NCBI RefSeq assembly: GCF_011038845.1
Contig: NZ_JAAKDW010000001.1
Span: 248,001 to 312,000 of the forward strand
Reading direction: 5' to 3'
DNA: 64,000 nt
From: Enterococcus sp. ZJ1622
Lineage (GTDB): Bacteria > Bacillota > Bacilli > Lactobacillales > Enterococcaceae
Position 1 is the first letter of the stretch. Every line of letters starts with the position of its first letter. The notes under the pieces are model-generated. The model did no database searches. It saw only the letters and a list, made by a program, of their open reading frames with translations, and was not told where the DNA came from. Both the position numbers and the translations under genes were made by a program. Of this stretch, positions 1-9,833 are shown piece after piece.

Positions 1-1
1 A

Positions 2-694
2 GAGACAACAGAAAAAGTCAGAGAATACATGCGTGACGTAGTGGAAAGCGAGAACTACGGTAGTGCTTACGGCGTATATAGTGTGCCGGGCTACAATGTT
101 TCAGCAAAAACCGGAACAGCACAGATCGCCTCAGATACCGGTGGTTACCAGACTGGAGATACTGCTTACCTGTATTCGATCGTTGAAATGGTGCCATCGG
201 AAGATCCTGATTATGTCTTGTATCTCACGATGAAACATCCAAAAACATATGATCGCATGGCTTTAGCAAAAATTGCCAACCCGCTGATGAAACGTGCGAT
301 GGATTTTCAAGAAACAGAATCAGAAACAGACACTGAACCAAAAACAGAAAAAATAACAGTTGCAGATTACCGCAATTTAGCTACTGATGTCGCAGCTGCA
401 GATGCACAAAAAAGCGGATTGCAGCCTATCGTCATTGGTAACGGAAAAAAGGTGGAAGCACAGTCAACCGCAAATGGCGACAAGCTGATTTCCGGAGAGA
501 AACTGATCTTGTATACTGGTGGCGACAAACTGATGCCTGATGTTACTGGCTGGTCAAAAGCCGATATCATGAAACTCGGGAAGATCCTGGGCGTCGAAGT
601 CAGCTTCCACGGGGATGGCTATTGCGTGAAACAAAGCGTAGCCCCTTATGACAAAATCACGGATGATAAATTAAGCTTTACTTTAGAAGAATAA
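2..694 (+). CDS. Class B penicillin-binding protein with C-terminal PASTA domains (3' end only)
   Basis: This is the C-terminal part of a division transpeptidase that cross-links septal peptidoglycan; the reading frame is open back to the window edge, so the start is missing. The transpeptidase KTG box (AKTGTAQIA) is at nt 104-130. After the catalytic domain comes an acidic linker (ETESETDTEPKTEK) and about 110 residues that look like PASTA repeats, with a GEKLILYTGG strand and a MPDVTGWSKAD motif that is typical of PASTA starts. Its place directly before mraY is that of PBP2X-type proteins (pbpB/pbpC in enterococci). The SxxK and SxN motifs lie outside the window. Family is sure; the gene name depends on the convention used. 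Confidence 0.93.
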   Translation, partial: ETTEKVREYMRDVVESENYGSAYGVYSVPGYNVSAKTGTAQIASDTGGYQTGDTAYLYSIVEMVPSEDPDYVLYLTMKHPKTYDRMALAKIANPLMKRAMDFQETESETDTEPKTEKITVADYRNLATDVAAADAQKSGLQPIVIGNGKKVEAQSTANGDKLISGEKLILYTGGDKLMPDVTGWSKADIMKLGKILGVEVSFHGDGYCVKQSVAPYDKITDDKLSFTLEE

Positions 695-724
695 GAAGAG
701 AATAGAAATAGGAGAGAAAAGAGC

Positions 725-1687
725 ATGGAGTGGACACAAGCATTGATACCCATTGTAAGCAGCTGCGCAATGACAGTTGCAGCAATGCCGTTATTCATCG
801 GTTACTTTCAAATGAAAAAACAAGGGCAAGCAATTCGTGAGGAGGGACCGAAATGGCATAACGTAAAAGCCGGCACCCCTACGATGGGCGGATTGGTGTT
901 CCTAGTTGCCGCATTACTAACGGGTATTTGGGTTGGGGCTTGGCAAGACCAGTTGACGCCAACTCTTTTCATCTTATTGTTTGTTTTAGCTTTATATGGA
1001 GTCATCGGTTTCTTAGATGATTTCATCAAGATTTTCAAAAAAAGAAACATGGGACTGAACTCGAAACAAAAATTGATCGGGCAAATCTTAGGTGGAGTCG
1101 TTTTCTATCTTGTCTATCGTTCAGAAGGCTATCCTGGTACGTTGAACTTCTTTGGGATCGATGTTCCGTTAAGCATCATTTACGGTATTTTTGCTATTTT
1201 CTGGTTAGTTGGTTTCTCGAATGCTGTGAATCTGACCGATGGAATTGACGGTCTGGTTGCAGGCCTAGGATCAATCTCATTTGCTACTTATGCCATCATT
1301 GCTTGGCATCAGCAGCAAATGGATGTATTGATCATCTGCTTAAGTGTATTAGGCGGACTTCTTGGCTTTTTCGTTTATAACCGCAAACCAGCAAAGATAT
1401 TCATGGGTGATGTCGGCTCATTAGCTTTAGGCGGACTTTTGGCAGCAATTTCGATCATGCTGAATCAGGAATGGACATTGCTGCTGATCGGATTGATCTA
1501 TGTGATTGAAACAGCTAGTGTGATGCTTCAAGTTACTTCTTTCAAACTGACAGGAAAACGTATCTTTAAAATGTCACCTATCCATCATCATTTTGAAATG
1601 AGTGGATGGTCAGAATGGAAGATCGACACAGTTTTTTGGATGGTCAGCGTTGTGACTTCTTTGATTACACTTTGGATTGTTTGGTAG
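725..1687 (+). CDS. mraY: Phospho-N-acetylmuramoyl-pentapeptide-transferase (lipid I synthase)
   Basis: MraY transfers phospho-MurNAc-pentapeptide from UDP to undecaprenyl phosphate at the inner membrane face, making lipid I. The 320-residue product has the usual family length and about ten hydrophobic segments. Visible signatures are the DD pair in FLDDFIK near residue 97, NAVNLTDGIDGL near residue 167 and HHHFE near residue 288. An AGGAGAGAAA ribosome site precedes the ATG. It sits 30 nt after the PBP gene and 13 nt before murD, as in other Firmicute dcw clusters. Confidence 0.98.
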   Translation: MEWTQALIPIVSSCAMTVAAMPLFIGYFQMKKQGQAIREEGPKWHNVKAGTPTMGGLVFLVAALLTGIWVGAWQDQLTPTLFILLFVLALYGVIGFLDDFIKIFKKRNMGLNSKQKLIGQILGGVVFYLVYRSEGYPGTLNFFGIDVPLSIIYGIFAIFWLVGFSNAVNLTDGIDGLVAGLGSISFATYAIIAWHQQQMDVLIICLSVLGGLLGFFVYNRKPAKIFMGDVGSLALGGLLAAISIMLNQEWTLLLIGLIYVIETASVMLQVTSFKLTGKRIFKMSPIHHHFEMSGWSEWKIDTVFWMVSVVTSLITLWIVW

Positions 1688-1700
1688 GAGATGACTGGAA

Positions 1701-3062
1701 ATGAAAAAAATTTCAACTTATGAAAATAAAAAAGTCCTTGTATTAGGACTTGCAAAAAGCGGATTTAGTGCGGCCAAATTGTTACATGAATTGGGCGCAC
1801 TTGTCACTGTTAATGACGGAAAACCATTTGACGAGAATCCCGAAGCACAAGATTTGTTGGCACTAGGAATCAAAGTGGTCACTGGCAGCCATCCAATCGA
1901 GCTATTAGATGAAGAATTTTCATTGATGGTAAAAAACCCTGGGATTCCATATCATCATCCTTTGGTAGCAAAAGCACAAGAAATGGGTATTCCGGTAATT
2001 ACGGAAGTTGAATTAGCTTACGAAGTAGCGGAATGTCCAATTATTGGCATTACAGGGACCAACGGCAAAACGACGACGACGACGATGGCAGGACTGTTAT
2101 TGAATGCGGGAAAAGAAAAAGGAGTCGCCCGCTTAGCAGGGAATATCGGTTATCCTGCAAGTAGCGTTGCTCAAGAAGCTGATCCTGAAGACAAATTAGT
2201 CATGGAATTATCCAGCTTTCAATTAATGGGGATCACTGCCTTTCATCCCCATGTTGCTGTCATTACGAATATTTATGAAGCACATATCGATTATCATGGT
2301 TCAAGAGAAGAATATGTCAAAGCAAAATGGCATCTGCAAAAAAATATGACAGCTAAAGATTATCTGATTTTGAATTGGAATCAAGAAGAGCTGCAAGAAT
2401 TAGCGAAAAAAACGAAAGCACAGGTGCTGCCTTTTTCTACAGAAGAGGTATTAGAAAAAGGAGCATATGCTTTAGATGGTGCCATCTACTATGATCAGAT
2501 CAAAGTGATGGAGGTCTCAGAACTTGGTGTCCCCGGTTCACATAACGTAGAAAATGCACTTGCTGCGATTTCAGTCGCAAAACTATATGGTATTTCAAAC
2601 GAGGCGATTCGTGAGACGCTCCATTTGTTCCATGGTGTTCCTCACCGAACACAGTATGTCGGTGAAGTGCAAGGCAGAAAGTTCTACAATGATTCAAAAG
2701 CGACCAACATATTAGCGACAAAAATGGCATTGAGCGGCTTCGAGCCGGAAAAAGTGGTTCTTTTAGCAGGTGGACTTGATCGCGGGAATACATTTGATGA
2801 ACTGATCCCTTCACTTAAAGGGATCAAAGCATTGATCGTCTTTGGTGAAACAAAAGACAAACTGATCGATGCAGGGAAAAAAGCTGGTATCGCAAGTATC
2901 CAGACAGCACAGACAGCAGAAGCAGCAGTTCCTTTGGCATTAGCTGCTAGTGAAGCAGGGGATGTCGTCTTGTTATCACCTGCAAATGCCAGTTGGGATC
3001 AATACCCTAATTTTGAGACTAGAGGGAACCGATTTATGGAAGCTGTGAATCGATTAAAATAG
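1701..3062 (+). CDS. murD: UDP-N-acetylmuramoylalanine--D-glutamate ligase
   Basis: MurD adds D-Glu to UDP-MurNAc-L-Ala in the cytoplasm, using ATP. The protein has 453 residues, normal for the family. The P-loop [12 protein letters not shown] lies near residues 117-128, preceded by a Rossmann-like UDP-binding domain ([15 protein letters not shown]). HRTQYVG and NDSKATN in the middle and C-terminal parts are conserved Mur ligase features. A GGAG ribosome site precedes the ATG. It is co-directional with mraY and murG in the same probable operon. Confidence 0.98.
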   Translation: MKKISTYENKKVLVLGLAKSGFSAAKLLHELGALVTVNDGKPFDENPEAQDLLALGIKVVTGSHPIELLDEEFSLMVKNPGIPYHHPLVAKAQEMGIPVITEVELAYEVAECPIIGITGTNGKTTTTTMAGLLLNAGKEKGVARLAGNIGYPASSVAQEADPEDKLVMELSSFQLMGITAFHPHVAVITNIYEAHIDYHGSREEYVKAKWHLQKNMTAKDYLILNWNQEELQELAKKTKAQVLPFSTEEVLEKGAYALDGAIYYDQIKVMEVSELGVPGSHNVENALAAISVAKLYGISNEAIRETLHLFHGVPHRTQYVGEVQGRKFYNDSKATNILATKMALSGFEPEKVVLLAGGLDRGNTFDELIPSLKGIKALIVFGETKDKLIDAGKKAGIASIQTAQTAEAAVPLALAASEAGDVVLLSPANASWDQYPNFETRGNRFMEAVNRLK

Positions 3063-3089
3063 AAAATAGAAGAAGCGAGCGATAAAATA

Positions 3090-4178
3090 ATGAAAATTTT
3101 GGTTACAGGTGGAGGAACGGGTGGTCACATCTATCCAGCACTAGCCTTTGTCAATTATGTTAAATCCCAAGACCCGGATGCTGAATTTATGTATGTTGGC
3201 GCAAAACGTGGATTGGAAAATAAAATCGTACCGGAAACCGGTATCCCCTTCCATACTTTAGAGATCCAAGGATTTCAGCGGAAACTTTCTCTGCATAATG
3301 TGAAGACGATCCAGCTGTTTCTTAAAAGTATTCGTCAGGCAAAAAGGATTTTGAAAGACTTCCGACCTGATGTCGTGATCGGAACGGGCGGTTATGTTTC
3401 GGGAGCGGTAGTCTATGCTTCGGCAAAATTAAAGATTCCGACGATCATCCACGAACAAAACAGTGTACCTGGTATCACAAATAAATTCCTAAGTCGCTAC
3501 GTGGATCATATTGCGCTCTCATTCAAGGACGCAGCTTCTTATTTTCCAGAAGAAAAAACGATTCTGATCGGCAATCCAAGAGCACAAGAAGTAGCGGACA
3601 CGAAGAAGTCATCGATCTTAGAAGATTATGGCCTTGATCCAATGAAAAAAACTGTACTGATCTTTGGCGGCAGCCAAGGCGCATTGAAAATCAATCAAGC
3701 AGTCACCGAGTTTCTGGAGCAGCTGGACGAACCGGAATACCAAGTATTGTATGCTTCCGGCGATCGTTATTATCAAGAGATCAAAGAAAAAGTGACTTCT
3801 GAAATAAAAAATGTGAGTATCCAGCCGTACATCACGAAGATGGCTGAGGTCATGGCGAACAGCGATCTTCTTGTAGGACGTGCCGGTGCTACCTCGATCG
3901 CAGAGTTCACTGCATTGGGACTTCCAGCGATCCTCGTGCCCAGTCCTTATGTCACCAACGATCACCAGACGAAAAATGCGATGAGTCTTGTCCAAGCCGG
4001 CGCTGCAAAAATGATCGCAGACGGCGAACTGACGGGTGAAACATTAGGCAAAGCTATCAATGAGATCATGACAGATGACAAGCTTCAGCAAAAAATGTCC
4101 CAAGCATCAAAAGAACAAGGGATTCCTGATTCGTCAAAAAGACTGTATGAACTAGTTGGGACAGTAATCAAAAAGTAA
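3090..4178 (+). CDS. murG: Lipid II synthase, UDP-GlcNAc transferase MurG
   Basis: MurG is a GT28 enzyme that adds GlcNAc to lipid I at the cytoplasmic membrane face, giving lipid II. The N-terminal [12 protein letters not shown] loop, the second G-rich loop FGGSQGAL, and the donor-site stretch [17 protein letters not shown] are all present. At 362 residues it has the expected length. It follows murD after 27 nt and is followed closely by divIB. Confidence 0.98.
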   Translation: MKILVTGGGTGGHIYPALAFVNYVKSQDPDAEFMYVGAKRGLENKIVPETGIPFHTLEIQGFQRKLSLHNVKTIQLFLKSIRQAKRILKDFRPDVVIGTGGYVSGAVVYASAKLKIPTIIHEQNSVPGITNKFLSRYVDHIALSFKDAASYFPEEKTILIGNPRAQEVADTKKSSILEDYGLDPMKKTVLIFGGSQGALKINQAVTEFLEQLDEPEYQVLYASGDRYYQEIKEKVTSEIKNVSIQPYITKMAEVMANSDLLVGRAGATSIAEFTALGLPAILVPSPYVTNDHQTKNAMSLVQAGAAKMIADGELTGETLGKAINEIMTDDKLQQKMSQASKEQGIPDSSKRLYELVGTVIKK

Positions 4179-4193
4179 AAGGCGGTGGTCTTA

Positions 4194-5324
4194 GTGAGTA
4201 AGAAAAAAGAACCAGAAAAATTGCCGAATCCATCCCCTGAGGAAAGTAATTTGACTCCTTGGCAAAAGGCCAACCGAAAATATCTAGCAGAGCACGGCAA
4301 ACAAAAAGACCAGTCAGAAAGTCTTGCCGAACAGCAAGACAGCGGCAACGCGCCAAAAGATGCAAGTGAGCTAGATGAGCAGATACAAGAAGAAAACGCT
4401 AAGCAATTCGAACCTGAACAAGCACCTGAACAAGACTTTGAAGAAATCGAACAAAAGAAAATAGGCGGACCATACAACGGTTCTTTTCTCAATCGGCTGC
4501 CTAATTTGAAAAGCCATAGAAACAAAGTATTGTATCGTCGTTTAGGACTGATCATTGCCGTACTTGGTATTCCTCTGATTTTCTTGATCTATTATGTCTC
4601 GCCTTATAGCAAGCTAGAAGCAGTAACGGTGACAGGAAATCAAGTGGTGACTAGTCAAGAAGCGATAGCTGAAACGAAGCTGAAACTCGGCGCCAATATT
4701 TGGAAGCAATATTGGCATAAAGATCAGTATATCGATCAGCTGAAAAAAGAGCAGCCGAGAATCAAAACAGCTGCCATAAGTTTCAGATCGGTCAATCAAT
4801 TGGATCTGAAAGTTACCGAGTATAAAGAAATCGCTCTTGTATCGAAAGAGAATCAATATTACCCTGTAATCGAAAACGGAGTGGTCCTGAGCGAAAAAGT
4901 AGCGAATCCGACGAAAAATCTTCCTATTTTGGAAGACTTCAACGAAAATGCGAAGATCCAGGAATTTGCAAAACAATACAATCAATTGTCAGCAGAACTG
5001 CAAAAAGCGATCTCAGAAATCAAATATACACCAAGAGACAGCAACAAGGATCTGATCCAGTTGAATATGAACGATGGGAATCAAGTCATTGTCAATATCA
5101 CGAATTTGGCTAGCCAGATGAAATACTACCCGCAAGTAGCAAAAGAAATGGATGAAAAAGGGGTAGTCGATATGGAAGTCGGCATTTTTTCTTACCCTTA
5201 CAGCAGCCAAGACAGCACACAAGGTTCTGAAGCAAGCGAAGAGACAGCAGAAACCGCAGTAAATGAGGAAGCAGCTAGCCAAGATGGCGAGTCAAATGAG
5301 ACGGCAGGTGTCAGGATCATCTGA
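4194..5324 (+). CDS. divIB: Cell division protein DivIB/FtsQ, with an apparent frameshift in the C-terminal tail
   Basis: DivIB is a single-pass membrane protein of the FtsL-DivIC-DivIB division subcomplex. An acidic, Gln-rich cytoplasmic region of about 100 residues is followed by a transmembrane segment (LIIAVLGIPLIFLIYYV), a POTRA-like domain (LEAVTVTGNQVV) and a Ser/Glu-rich tail. I chose the GTG at 4194 because the AAGGCGGTGG ribosome site fits it; a GTG at 4185 overlaps that site. The frame stops at 5322-5324, but removing one base near 5310 opens 35 more codons to a TGA at 5416-5418 with the same Ser/Thr/Asp/Glu-rich composition, so the native protein probably ended there. The lost part is a disordered tail, so function is probably kept. 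Confidence 0.93.
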   Translation: MSKKKEPEKLPNPSPEESNLTPWQKANRKYLAEHGKQKDQSESLAEQQDSGNAPKDASELDEQIQEENAKQFEPEQAPEQDFEEIEQKKIGGPYNGSFLNRLPNLKSHRNKVLYRRLGLIIAVLGIPLIFLIYYVSPYSKLEAVTVTGNQVVTSQEAIAETKLKLGANIWKQYWHKDQYIDQLKKEQPRIKTAAISFRSVNQLDLKVTEYKEIALVSKENQYYPVIENGVVLSEKVANPTKNLPILEDFNENAKIQEFAKQYNQLSAELQKAISEIKYTPRDSNKDLIQLNMNDGNQVIVNITNLASQMKYYPQVAKEMDEKGVVDMEVGIFSYPYSSQDSTQGSEASEETAETAVNEEAASQDGESNETAGVRII

Positions 5325-5476
5325 TACGAATGAAGCAGACCAGACAGGGAATACAAGTGAAACTAGCCAAATAGATAACGATTCAAGTCCATCTTCGTCC
5401 GATTTAGCTGGAAATTGATAAAACAACCTTAAAAAGTAAGAATCTACTTTCTAAAAACCAGTAATTTATGGTAGAA

Positions 5477-5505
5477 TTGAAAGCAGTGAATATATCTATT
5501 ATAGT
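5477..5505 (+). promoter_or_regulatory. Probable sigma-A promoter for ftsA-ftsZ
   Basis: TTGAAA and TATAGT are separated by 17 nt in the roughly 150-nt gap upstream of ftsA, the only sizeable gap in this part of the dcw cluster. It would give ftsAZ a promoter of their own in addition to read-through. Confidence 0.6.
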
Positions 5506-5571
5506 ATATTTAAAAACGGACGTTAGTTGTTCGCTTGTATATGGAATAGTAAGTAGGAGGGAATCCCATTC

Positions 5572-6894
5572 ATGGCAAAAACAGGAATGTATGTAGGCCT
5601 TGATATTGGAACGACATCTGTCAAAGTTGTCGTGGCTGAATATATCGACAGCCAAATGAATATTATTGGAGTAGGAAACGCAAAATCAGAGGGGATTAAC
5701 CGCGGCATTATCGTTGATATCGATAAAACAGTCCAAGCGATACAACGTGCAGTGCGACAAGCAGAGGAAAAAGCAGGCATCCAAATCAAGAGCGTAAGCG
5801 TTGGTCTGCCGGCTAACATGCTTGAAGTTGAAAATTGCCAGGGAATGATTGCAGTGAACGGTGATTCAAAAGAGATCACTGACGAAGATGTACGTAATGT
5901 AGCATCGGCTGCCCTTGTTCGTTCAATACCTCCTGAACGTCAAATCGTGTCAATTTTTCCACAAGACTTTACTGTAGATGGTTTTGAAGGCATCAAAGAT
6001 CCCCGCGGAATGATCGGTGTCAGATTAGAAATGTACGGTCTGTTATTTACCGGACCTAAGACAATCATCCATAACATTCGGAAATGTGTCGAAAATGCAG
6101 GCCTGATCGTCAATGAGCTAGTGATCACTCCATTAGCTTTAACGGAATCAATCCTTTCAGACGGAGAAAAAGATTTTGGTACGATTGTCATTGATATGGG
6201 AGGCGGCCAGACAACGACTGCTGTGATGCATGACAAGCAATTGAAATTCACTCATCTTGATCAAGAAGGCGGAGAATTCGTCACAAAAGATATTTCGATT
6301 GTTTTGAATACCTCTTTTAATAATGCAGAAGCGCTAAAAATAAATTATGGTGATGCGTATCCAGAACGAACATCAGAAGACGAAGAATTCCCAGTAGATG
6401 TAATTGGACAGTCAGAACCTGTAAAAGTTGACGAACGTTATTTATCAGAAGTCATCTCAGCACGGATGGAACAAATCTTCAACAAGGCAAAAGACGCATT
6501 GGATCAAATCGAAGCTTTGGAATTGCCTGGTGGTGTCGTGCTGACAGGTGGTGCAGCAAGTCTTCCTGGTGTGGTAGACTTGGCACAAGAGATATTTGGC
6601 GTAAATGTGAAATTATATGTCCCAAACCATATGGGACTAAGAAATCCGGTATTTACGAATGTTATCAGCATTGTTGACTATTCAGCGAACTTAAGCGAAG
6701 TATACCAGTTGGCAAAAATAGCTGTGACAGGCGAAACGACAGTCACAAATCATGTATCTGTTGAGCAAGACACAAGTTCATATGATAATTATGATGTTCC
6801 TGAAGAAGCAACATACGATGATCCGGAACCAAAACAATCCGGTGAAAATGTAACAAATAAAATCAAGGGTTTCTTTACAAATATTTTTGATTAA
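5572..6894 (+). CDS. ftsA: Cell division protein FtsA
   Basis: FtsA is the actin-like ATPase that anchors FtsZ to the membrane and recruits later divisome proteins. The phosphate-1 motif VGLDIGTTSVKVVVAE is at the N terminus, followed by the 1C domain (residues about 85-165), IVIDMGGGQTTTAV near 205 and GVVLTGGAASLPG near 325. The C-terminal NKIKGFFTNIFD is the amphipathic membrane-targeting helix. A strong GTAGGAGGGA ribosome site precedes the ATG. 440 residues is the normal length for lactic acid bacteria. Confidence 0.98.
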   Translation: MAKTGMYVGLDIGTTSVKVVVAEYIDSQMNIIGVGNAKSEGINRGIIVDIDKTVQAIQRAVRQAEEKAGIQIKSVSVGLPANMLEVENCQGMIAVNGDSKEITDEDVRNVASAALVRSIPPERQIVSIFPQDFTVDGFEGIKDPRGMIGVRLEMYGLLFTGPKTIIHNIRKCVENAGLIVNELVITPLALTESILSDGEKDFGTIVIDMGGGQTTTAVMHDKQLKFTHLDQEGGEFVTKDISIVLNTSFNNAEALKINYGDAYPERTSEDEEFPVDVIGQSEPVKVDERYLSEVISARMEQIFNKAKDALDQIEALELPGGVVLTGGAASLPGVVDLAQEIFGVNVKLYVPNHMGLRNPVFTNVISIVDYSANLSEVYQLAKIAVTGETTVTNHVSVEQDTSSYDNYDVPEEATYDDPEPKQSGENVTNKIKGFFTNIFD

Positions 6895-6916
6895 TTCATC
6901 CTGGGAGGAATAAAAT

Positions 6917-8158
6917 ATGGAATTCTCAATTGATAATAATATCAATGACGGCGCAGTAATCAAAGTCATCGGAGTCGGTGGCGGCGGTGGTAATGCTGTG
7001 AACCGTATGATCGAAGAAAATGTTAAGGGCGTTGAGTTCATCACTGCGAATACTGATGTTCAGGCTTTAAAAAATTCAAAAGCTGAAACAGTGATCCAAT
7101 TAGGGCCTAAATATACACGCGGTCTAGGAGCAGGTTCTCAACCTGAAGTAGGACAAAAAGCGGCAGAAGAAAGTGAACAGTCATTACGCGAAGCATTGGA
7201 TGGCGCAGACATGATCTTCATCACAGCCGGAATGGGTGGCGGTACTGGTACTGGTGCTGCACCGATCGTCGCAGGTATTGCCAGAGAATTAGGCGCTTTG
7301 ACTGTCGGTGTGGTGACACGACCATTTACATTTGAAGGTCCAAAACGCGGACGCTTTGCTGCTGAAGGGATCGCTAGACTGAAAGAAAATGTAGATACAT
7401 TACTGATTATCTCAAATAACCGTCTTCTTGAAGTTGTTGACAAGAAAACGCCAATGCTAGAAGCATTCCGCGAAGCTGACAACGTGCTTCGTCAAGGGGT
7501 ACAAGGGATCTCTGATCTGATCACAGCACCTGGTTACGTGAACCTTGACTTTGCTGACGTGAAAACAGTGATGGAAAACCAAGGAACAGCATTGATGGGA
7601 ATCGGTGTTGCAAGTGGAGAAGACCGTGTCGTTGAAGCAACGAAAAAAGCGATCTCCTCACCTCTTCTTGAAACATCTATTGATGGCGCAGAACAAGTGC
7701 TTCTGAACATCACAGGTGGTTTGGACATGACATTATTTGAAGCGCAAGACGCTTCTGATATCGTGGCAAATGCCGCAACTGGCGATGTGAACATCATCTT
7801 AGGTACATCGATCAACGAAGAAATGGGCGATGAAATCCGTGTAACGGTTATCGCAACAGGTATCGATGAATCAAAAAAGGAGCGCAAGTCTAGCCGACCA
7901 GCTAGACAAGCCCAAATGCAATCATCTGCTCAAAAAACAGTGTTAGACATGGATCAGGCAAAACCAACTTCAGCTGAGGACGAAAACAGTTTTGGCGACT
8001 GGGATATCAGACGCGAACAAAACATCCGTCCAAGAGTTGACGAATCAAACTTCGATCCAATCGAAAAAAAAGAATTTGATACATTTAACCGTGAAGAACC
8101 AAAATCTACTGGCGATGATGAATTAAACACGCCACCATTTTTCCGACGCAAAAAATAA
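6917..8158 (+). CDS. ftsZ: Cell division GTPase FtsZ
   Basis: FtsZ is the tubulin homologue that forms the cytokinetic ring. The nucleotide-binding start [13 protein letters not shown], the tubulin signature [10 protein letters not shown] near residues 105-114 and the T7 loop region ([11 protein letters not shown]) are visible. A variable linker from about residue 320 leads to the conserved C-terminal peptide [14 protein letters not shown] that binds FtsA and SepF. It is preceded by CTGGGAGGAA and lies 22 nt after ftsA. Confidence 0.99.
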   Translation: MEFSIDNNINDGAVIKVIGVGGGGGNAVNRMIEENVKGVEFITANTDVQALKNSKAETVIQLGPKYTRGLGAGSQPEVGQKAAEESEQSLREALDGADMIFITAGMGGGTGTGAAPIVAGIARELGALTVGVVTRPFTFEGPKRGRFAAEGIARLKENVDTLLIISNNRLLEVVDKKTPMLEAFREADNVLRQGVQGISDLITAPGYVNLDFADVKTVMENQGTALMGIGVASGEDRVVEATKKAISSPLLETSIDGAEQVLLNITGGLDMTLFEAQDASDIVANAATGDVNIILGTSINEEMGDEIRVTVIATGIDESKKERKSSRPARQAQMQSSAQKTVLDMDQAKPTSAEDENSFGDWDIRREQNIRPRVDESNFDPIEKKEFDTFNREEPKSTGDDELNTPPFFRRKK

Positions 8159-8174
8159 AGGAGAGGAAGAGCAC

Positions 8175-8852
8175 ATGATTGCTGACAACTTGCAGAAAAT
8201 CGAGCAAGAAATTCAGGATTCGTGTGCTCTTGTTCATCGTAATCCGAAAGAAGTCACCTTAGTAGCTGTAACAAAATCTGTCGAATCGGCAAAGGCAAAA
8301 GAGCTGGTAGAAGCAGGTGTTACGCATTGCGCAGAAAATCGTGTAGATAAATTGTTGCAAAAGAAACAAGATTTACTTGATCATCCTGAAATAAAGTGGC
8401 ATTTAATTGGTAATTTACAACGTAGAAAGGTAAAATTGATTATAAATGAAATTGATTACTTTCATGCGTTGGACAGTTTAAAATTAGCAGAAGAAATTCA
8501 AAAAAGAGCAGAAAAGCAAATCGCTTGTTTTGTTGAAGTAAACGTCTCTGGAGAAGAATCCAAACAAGGAATCTCCCCCGAAGAACTTCTTCCTTTCTTG
8601 GAATCTTTAGCTGCCTATTCAAAAATAAAGGTTGTTGGGTTGATGACGATGGCACCTAAAGAAGCTTCTGCAGAAGAAATCCATAAAGTATTTGGAACGC
8701 TGAAAGAATTGCGTGATCTTGTTCAAGCAAAAGGCTATGCACATGCACCATGTACAGAATTAAGCATGGGGATGAGCCAGGATTTTCAACTTGCGATCGA
8801 AGAAGGAGCAACATTTATCCGCGTAGGCACAGCGCTATTCAAAGACGAATAA
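8175..8852 (+). CDS. ylmE: YggS/PLPBP-family pyridoxal phosphate homeostasis protein
   Basis: This small alanine-racemase-like fold protein binds PLP and affects PLP and amino-acid homeostasis; it has no firmly known catalytic reaction. VTLVAVTKSV near residue 30 holds the PLP lysine, and HLIGNLQRRK and the C-terminal LSMGMSQDFQLAIEEGATFIRVGTALF are the family signatures. At 225 residues it has the usual length. Its position between ftsZ and sepF matches the ylmDEFGH block of Firmicutes; no ylmD is present here. Confidence 0.94.
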   Translation: MIADNLQKIEQEIQDSCALVHRNPKEVTLVAVTKSVESAKAKELVEAGVTHCAENRVDKLLQKKQDLLDHPEIKWHLIGNLQRRKVKLIINEIDYFHALDSLKLAEEIQKRAEKQIACFVEVNVSGEESKQGISPEELLPFLESLAAYSKIKVVGLMTMAPKEASAEEIHKVFGTLKELRDLVQAKGYAHAPCTELSMGMSQDFQLAIEEGATFIRVGTALFKDE

Positions 8853-8865
8853 GGGAGGAACAAAC

Positions 8866-9474
8866 ATGCCGCTTTTAAATAGAGGAGCAATTGCTAATTT
8901 TTTCGGATTAGCTGATGAAGAAGAGTACGAATATCAAGATCATCCTGAAACAACACAAAAAGCACAAAAGGCTGTACCACAGCCAACAAAAAAAATAACA
9001 ACACAGAATCATCAAACACAGACTGTATCGGCTGCACCTTCTCGTGAGACACAACGGACTGCAACTACTCGTCCAGTAACTCGCGAAAAAACACAGCCAA
9101 GTGAAAAGAAAGTAATTGAACTGCACCAGTCACCTGCAAAAAATGTACGAAAAGAAGAAACAGTTTCAAGAAACTCTTTTCAGCCGAAAGCAAATCTAGC
9201 TGGAAAAATCACTGTGATGGAACCACGCGCTTATTCAGAAGCAATGACGATCGCTAAACGTATCCTCGCTGGCGAAGCTACTTTAGTGAATTTTCACTTG
9301 GTAGAAGAAAAACAAGCGAGACGGATCGTGGATTTCCTAACAGGAACTGTCTACGCGTTAGATGGAGATATCAAACGTGTAGGAGATGAGATCTTCCTTT
9401 GTACACCTACAGGAATGGAGATTGACAGTTCAACTGCTCAATCTTTTGCAGATGCGAATTTGTTTGATCTGTAA
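8866..9474 (+). CDS. sepF: Cell division protein SepF
   Basis: SepF binds the FtsZ C-terminal peptide and membranes and bundles FtsZ filaments. The N terminus (MPLLNRGAIANFFGL) can form the amphipathic membrane helix. A long Gln/Thr/Lys-rich linker of roughly 90 residues follows, then the conserved globular domain from about residue 110 (ITVMEPRAYSEAMTIAKRIL, FLTGTVYALDGDIKRVGD, IFLCTPTGM). 202 residues fits the family. It follows ylmE after 13 nt. Confidence 0.96.
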   Translation: MPLLNRGAIANFFGLADEEEYEYQDHPETTQKAQKAVPQPTKKITTQNHQTQTVSAAPSRETQRTATTRPVTREKTQPSEKKVIELHQSPAKNVRKEETVSRNSFQPKANLAGKITVMEPRAYSEAMTIAKRILAGEATLVNFHLVEEKQARRIVDFLTGTVYALDGDIKRVGDEIFLCTPTGMEIDSSTAQSFADANLFDL

Positions 9475-9488
9475 GAGGAGGAACTACG

Positions 9489-9776
9489 ATTTATATTATT
9501 TTTATGCTATTTCAATTATTAGAGCGTGTAGTCTATTTCTATACGATACTCTTAGTCGTTTATGCATTACTTTCATGGTTTCCGGGCGGGTATCAATCGG
9601 GACTCGGTCGTTTTCTATCGAAAATATGTGAACCATATCTCAGTTTGTTTGATCGCTTGCCCTTAAGAATCGGTCCATTCGATTTTACGATTTTGGGAGC
9701 AATCATCATCTTGAATTTAGCCATGCAGGGACTTGCGCATATCTTAGTCTGGATCGTTGCGGGGGCAATTATTTAA
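9489..9776 (+). CDS. ylmG: YggT-family membrane protein YlmG, possibly with an ATT start
   Basis: A small two-helix membrane protein of the YggT family encoded with sepF; its exact role is unknown but it is linked to division or membrane organisation. The core LLVVYALLSWFPGGYQ and the segment FLSKICEPYLSLFDRLP are characteristic. The AAGAGGAGG ribosome site (9473-9481) fits an in-frame ATT at 9489 (spacing 7) and is about 22 nt from the first ATG at 9504. If the ATG is used the protein starts MLFQLLERVV (90 residues); with ATT it gains IYIIF at the N terminus, which would extend the first hydrophobic segment. Family sure, start uncertain. Confidence 0.88.
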   Translation: MYIIFMLFQLLERVVYFYTILLVVYALLSWFPGGYQSGLGRFLSKICEPYLSLFDRLPLRIGPFDFTILGAIIILNLAMQGLAHILVWIVAGAII

Positions 9777-9833
9777 CTTAGATATAAGTAGACGATCTTA
9801 TTTCCATCATAAACAAGCAGGGAGGTAAAAAAG

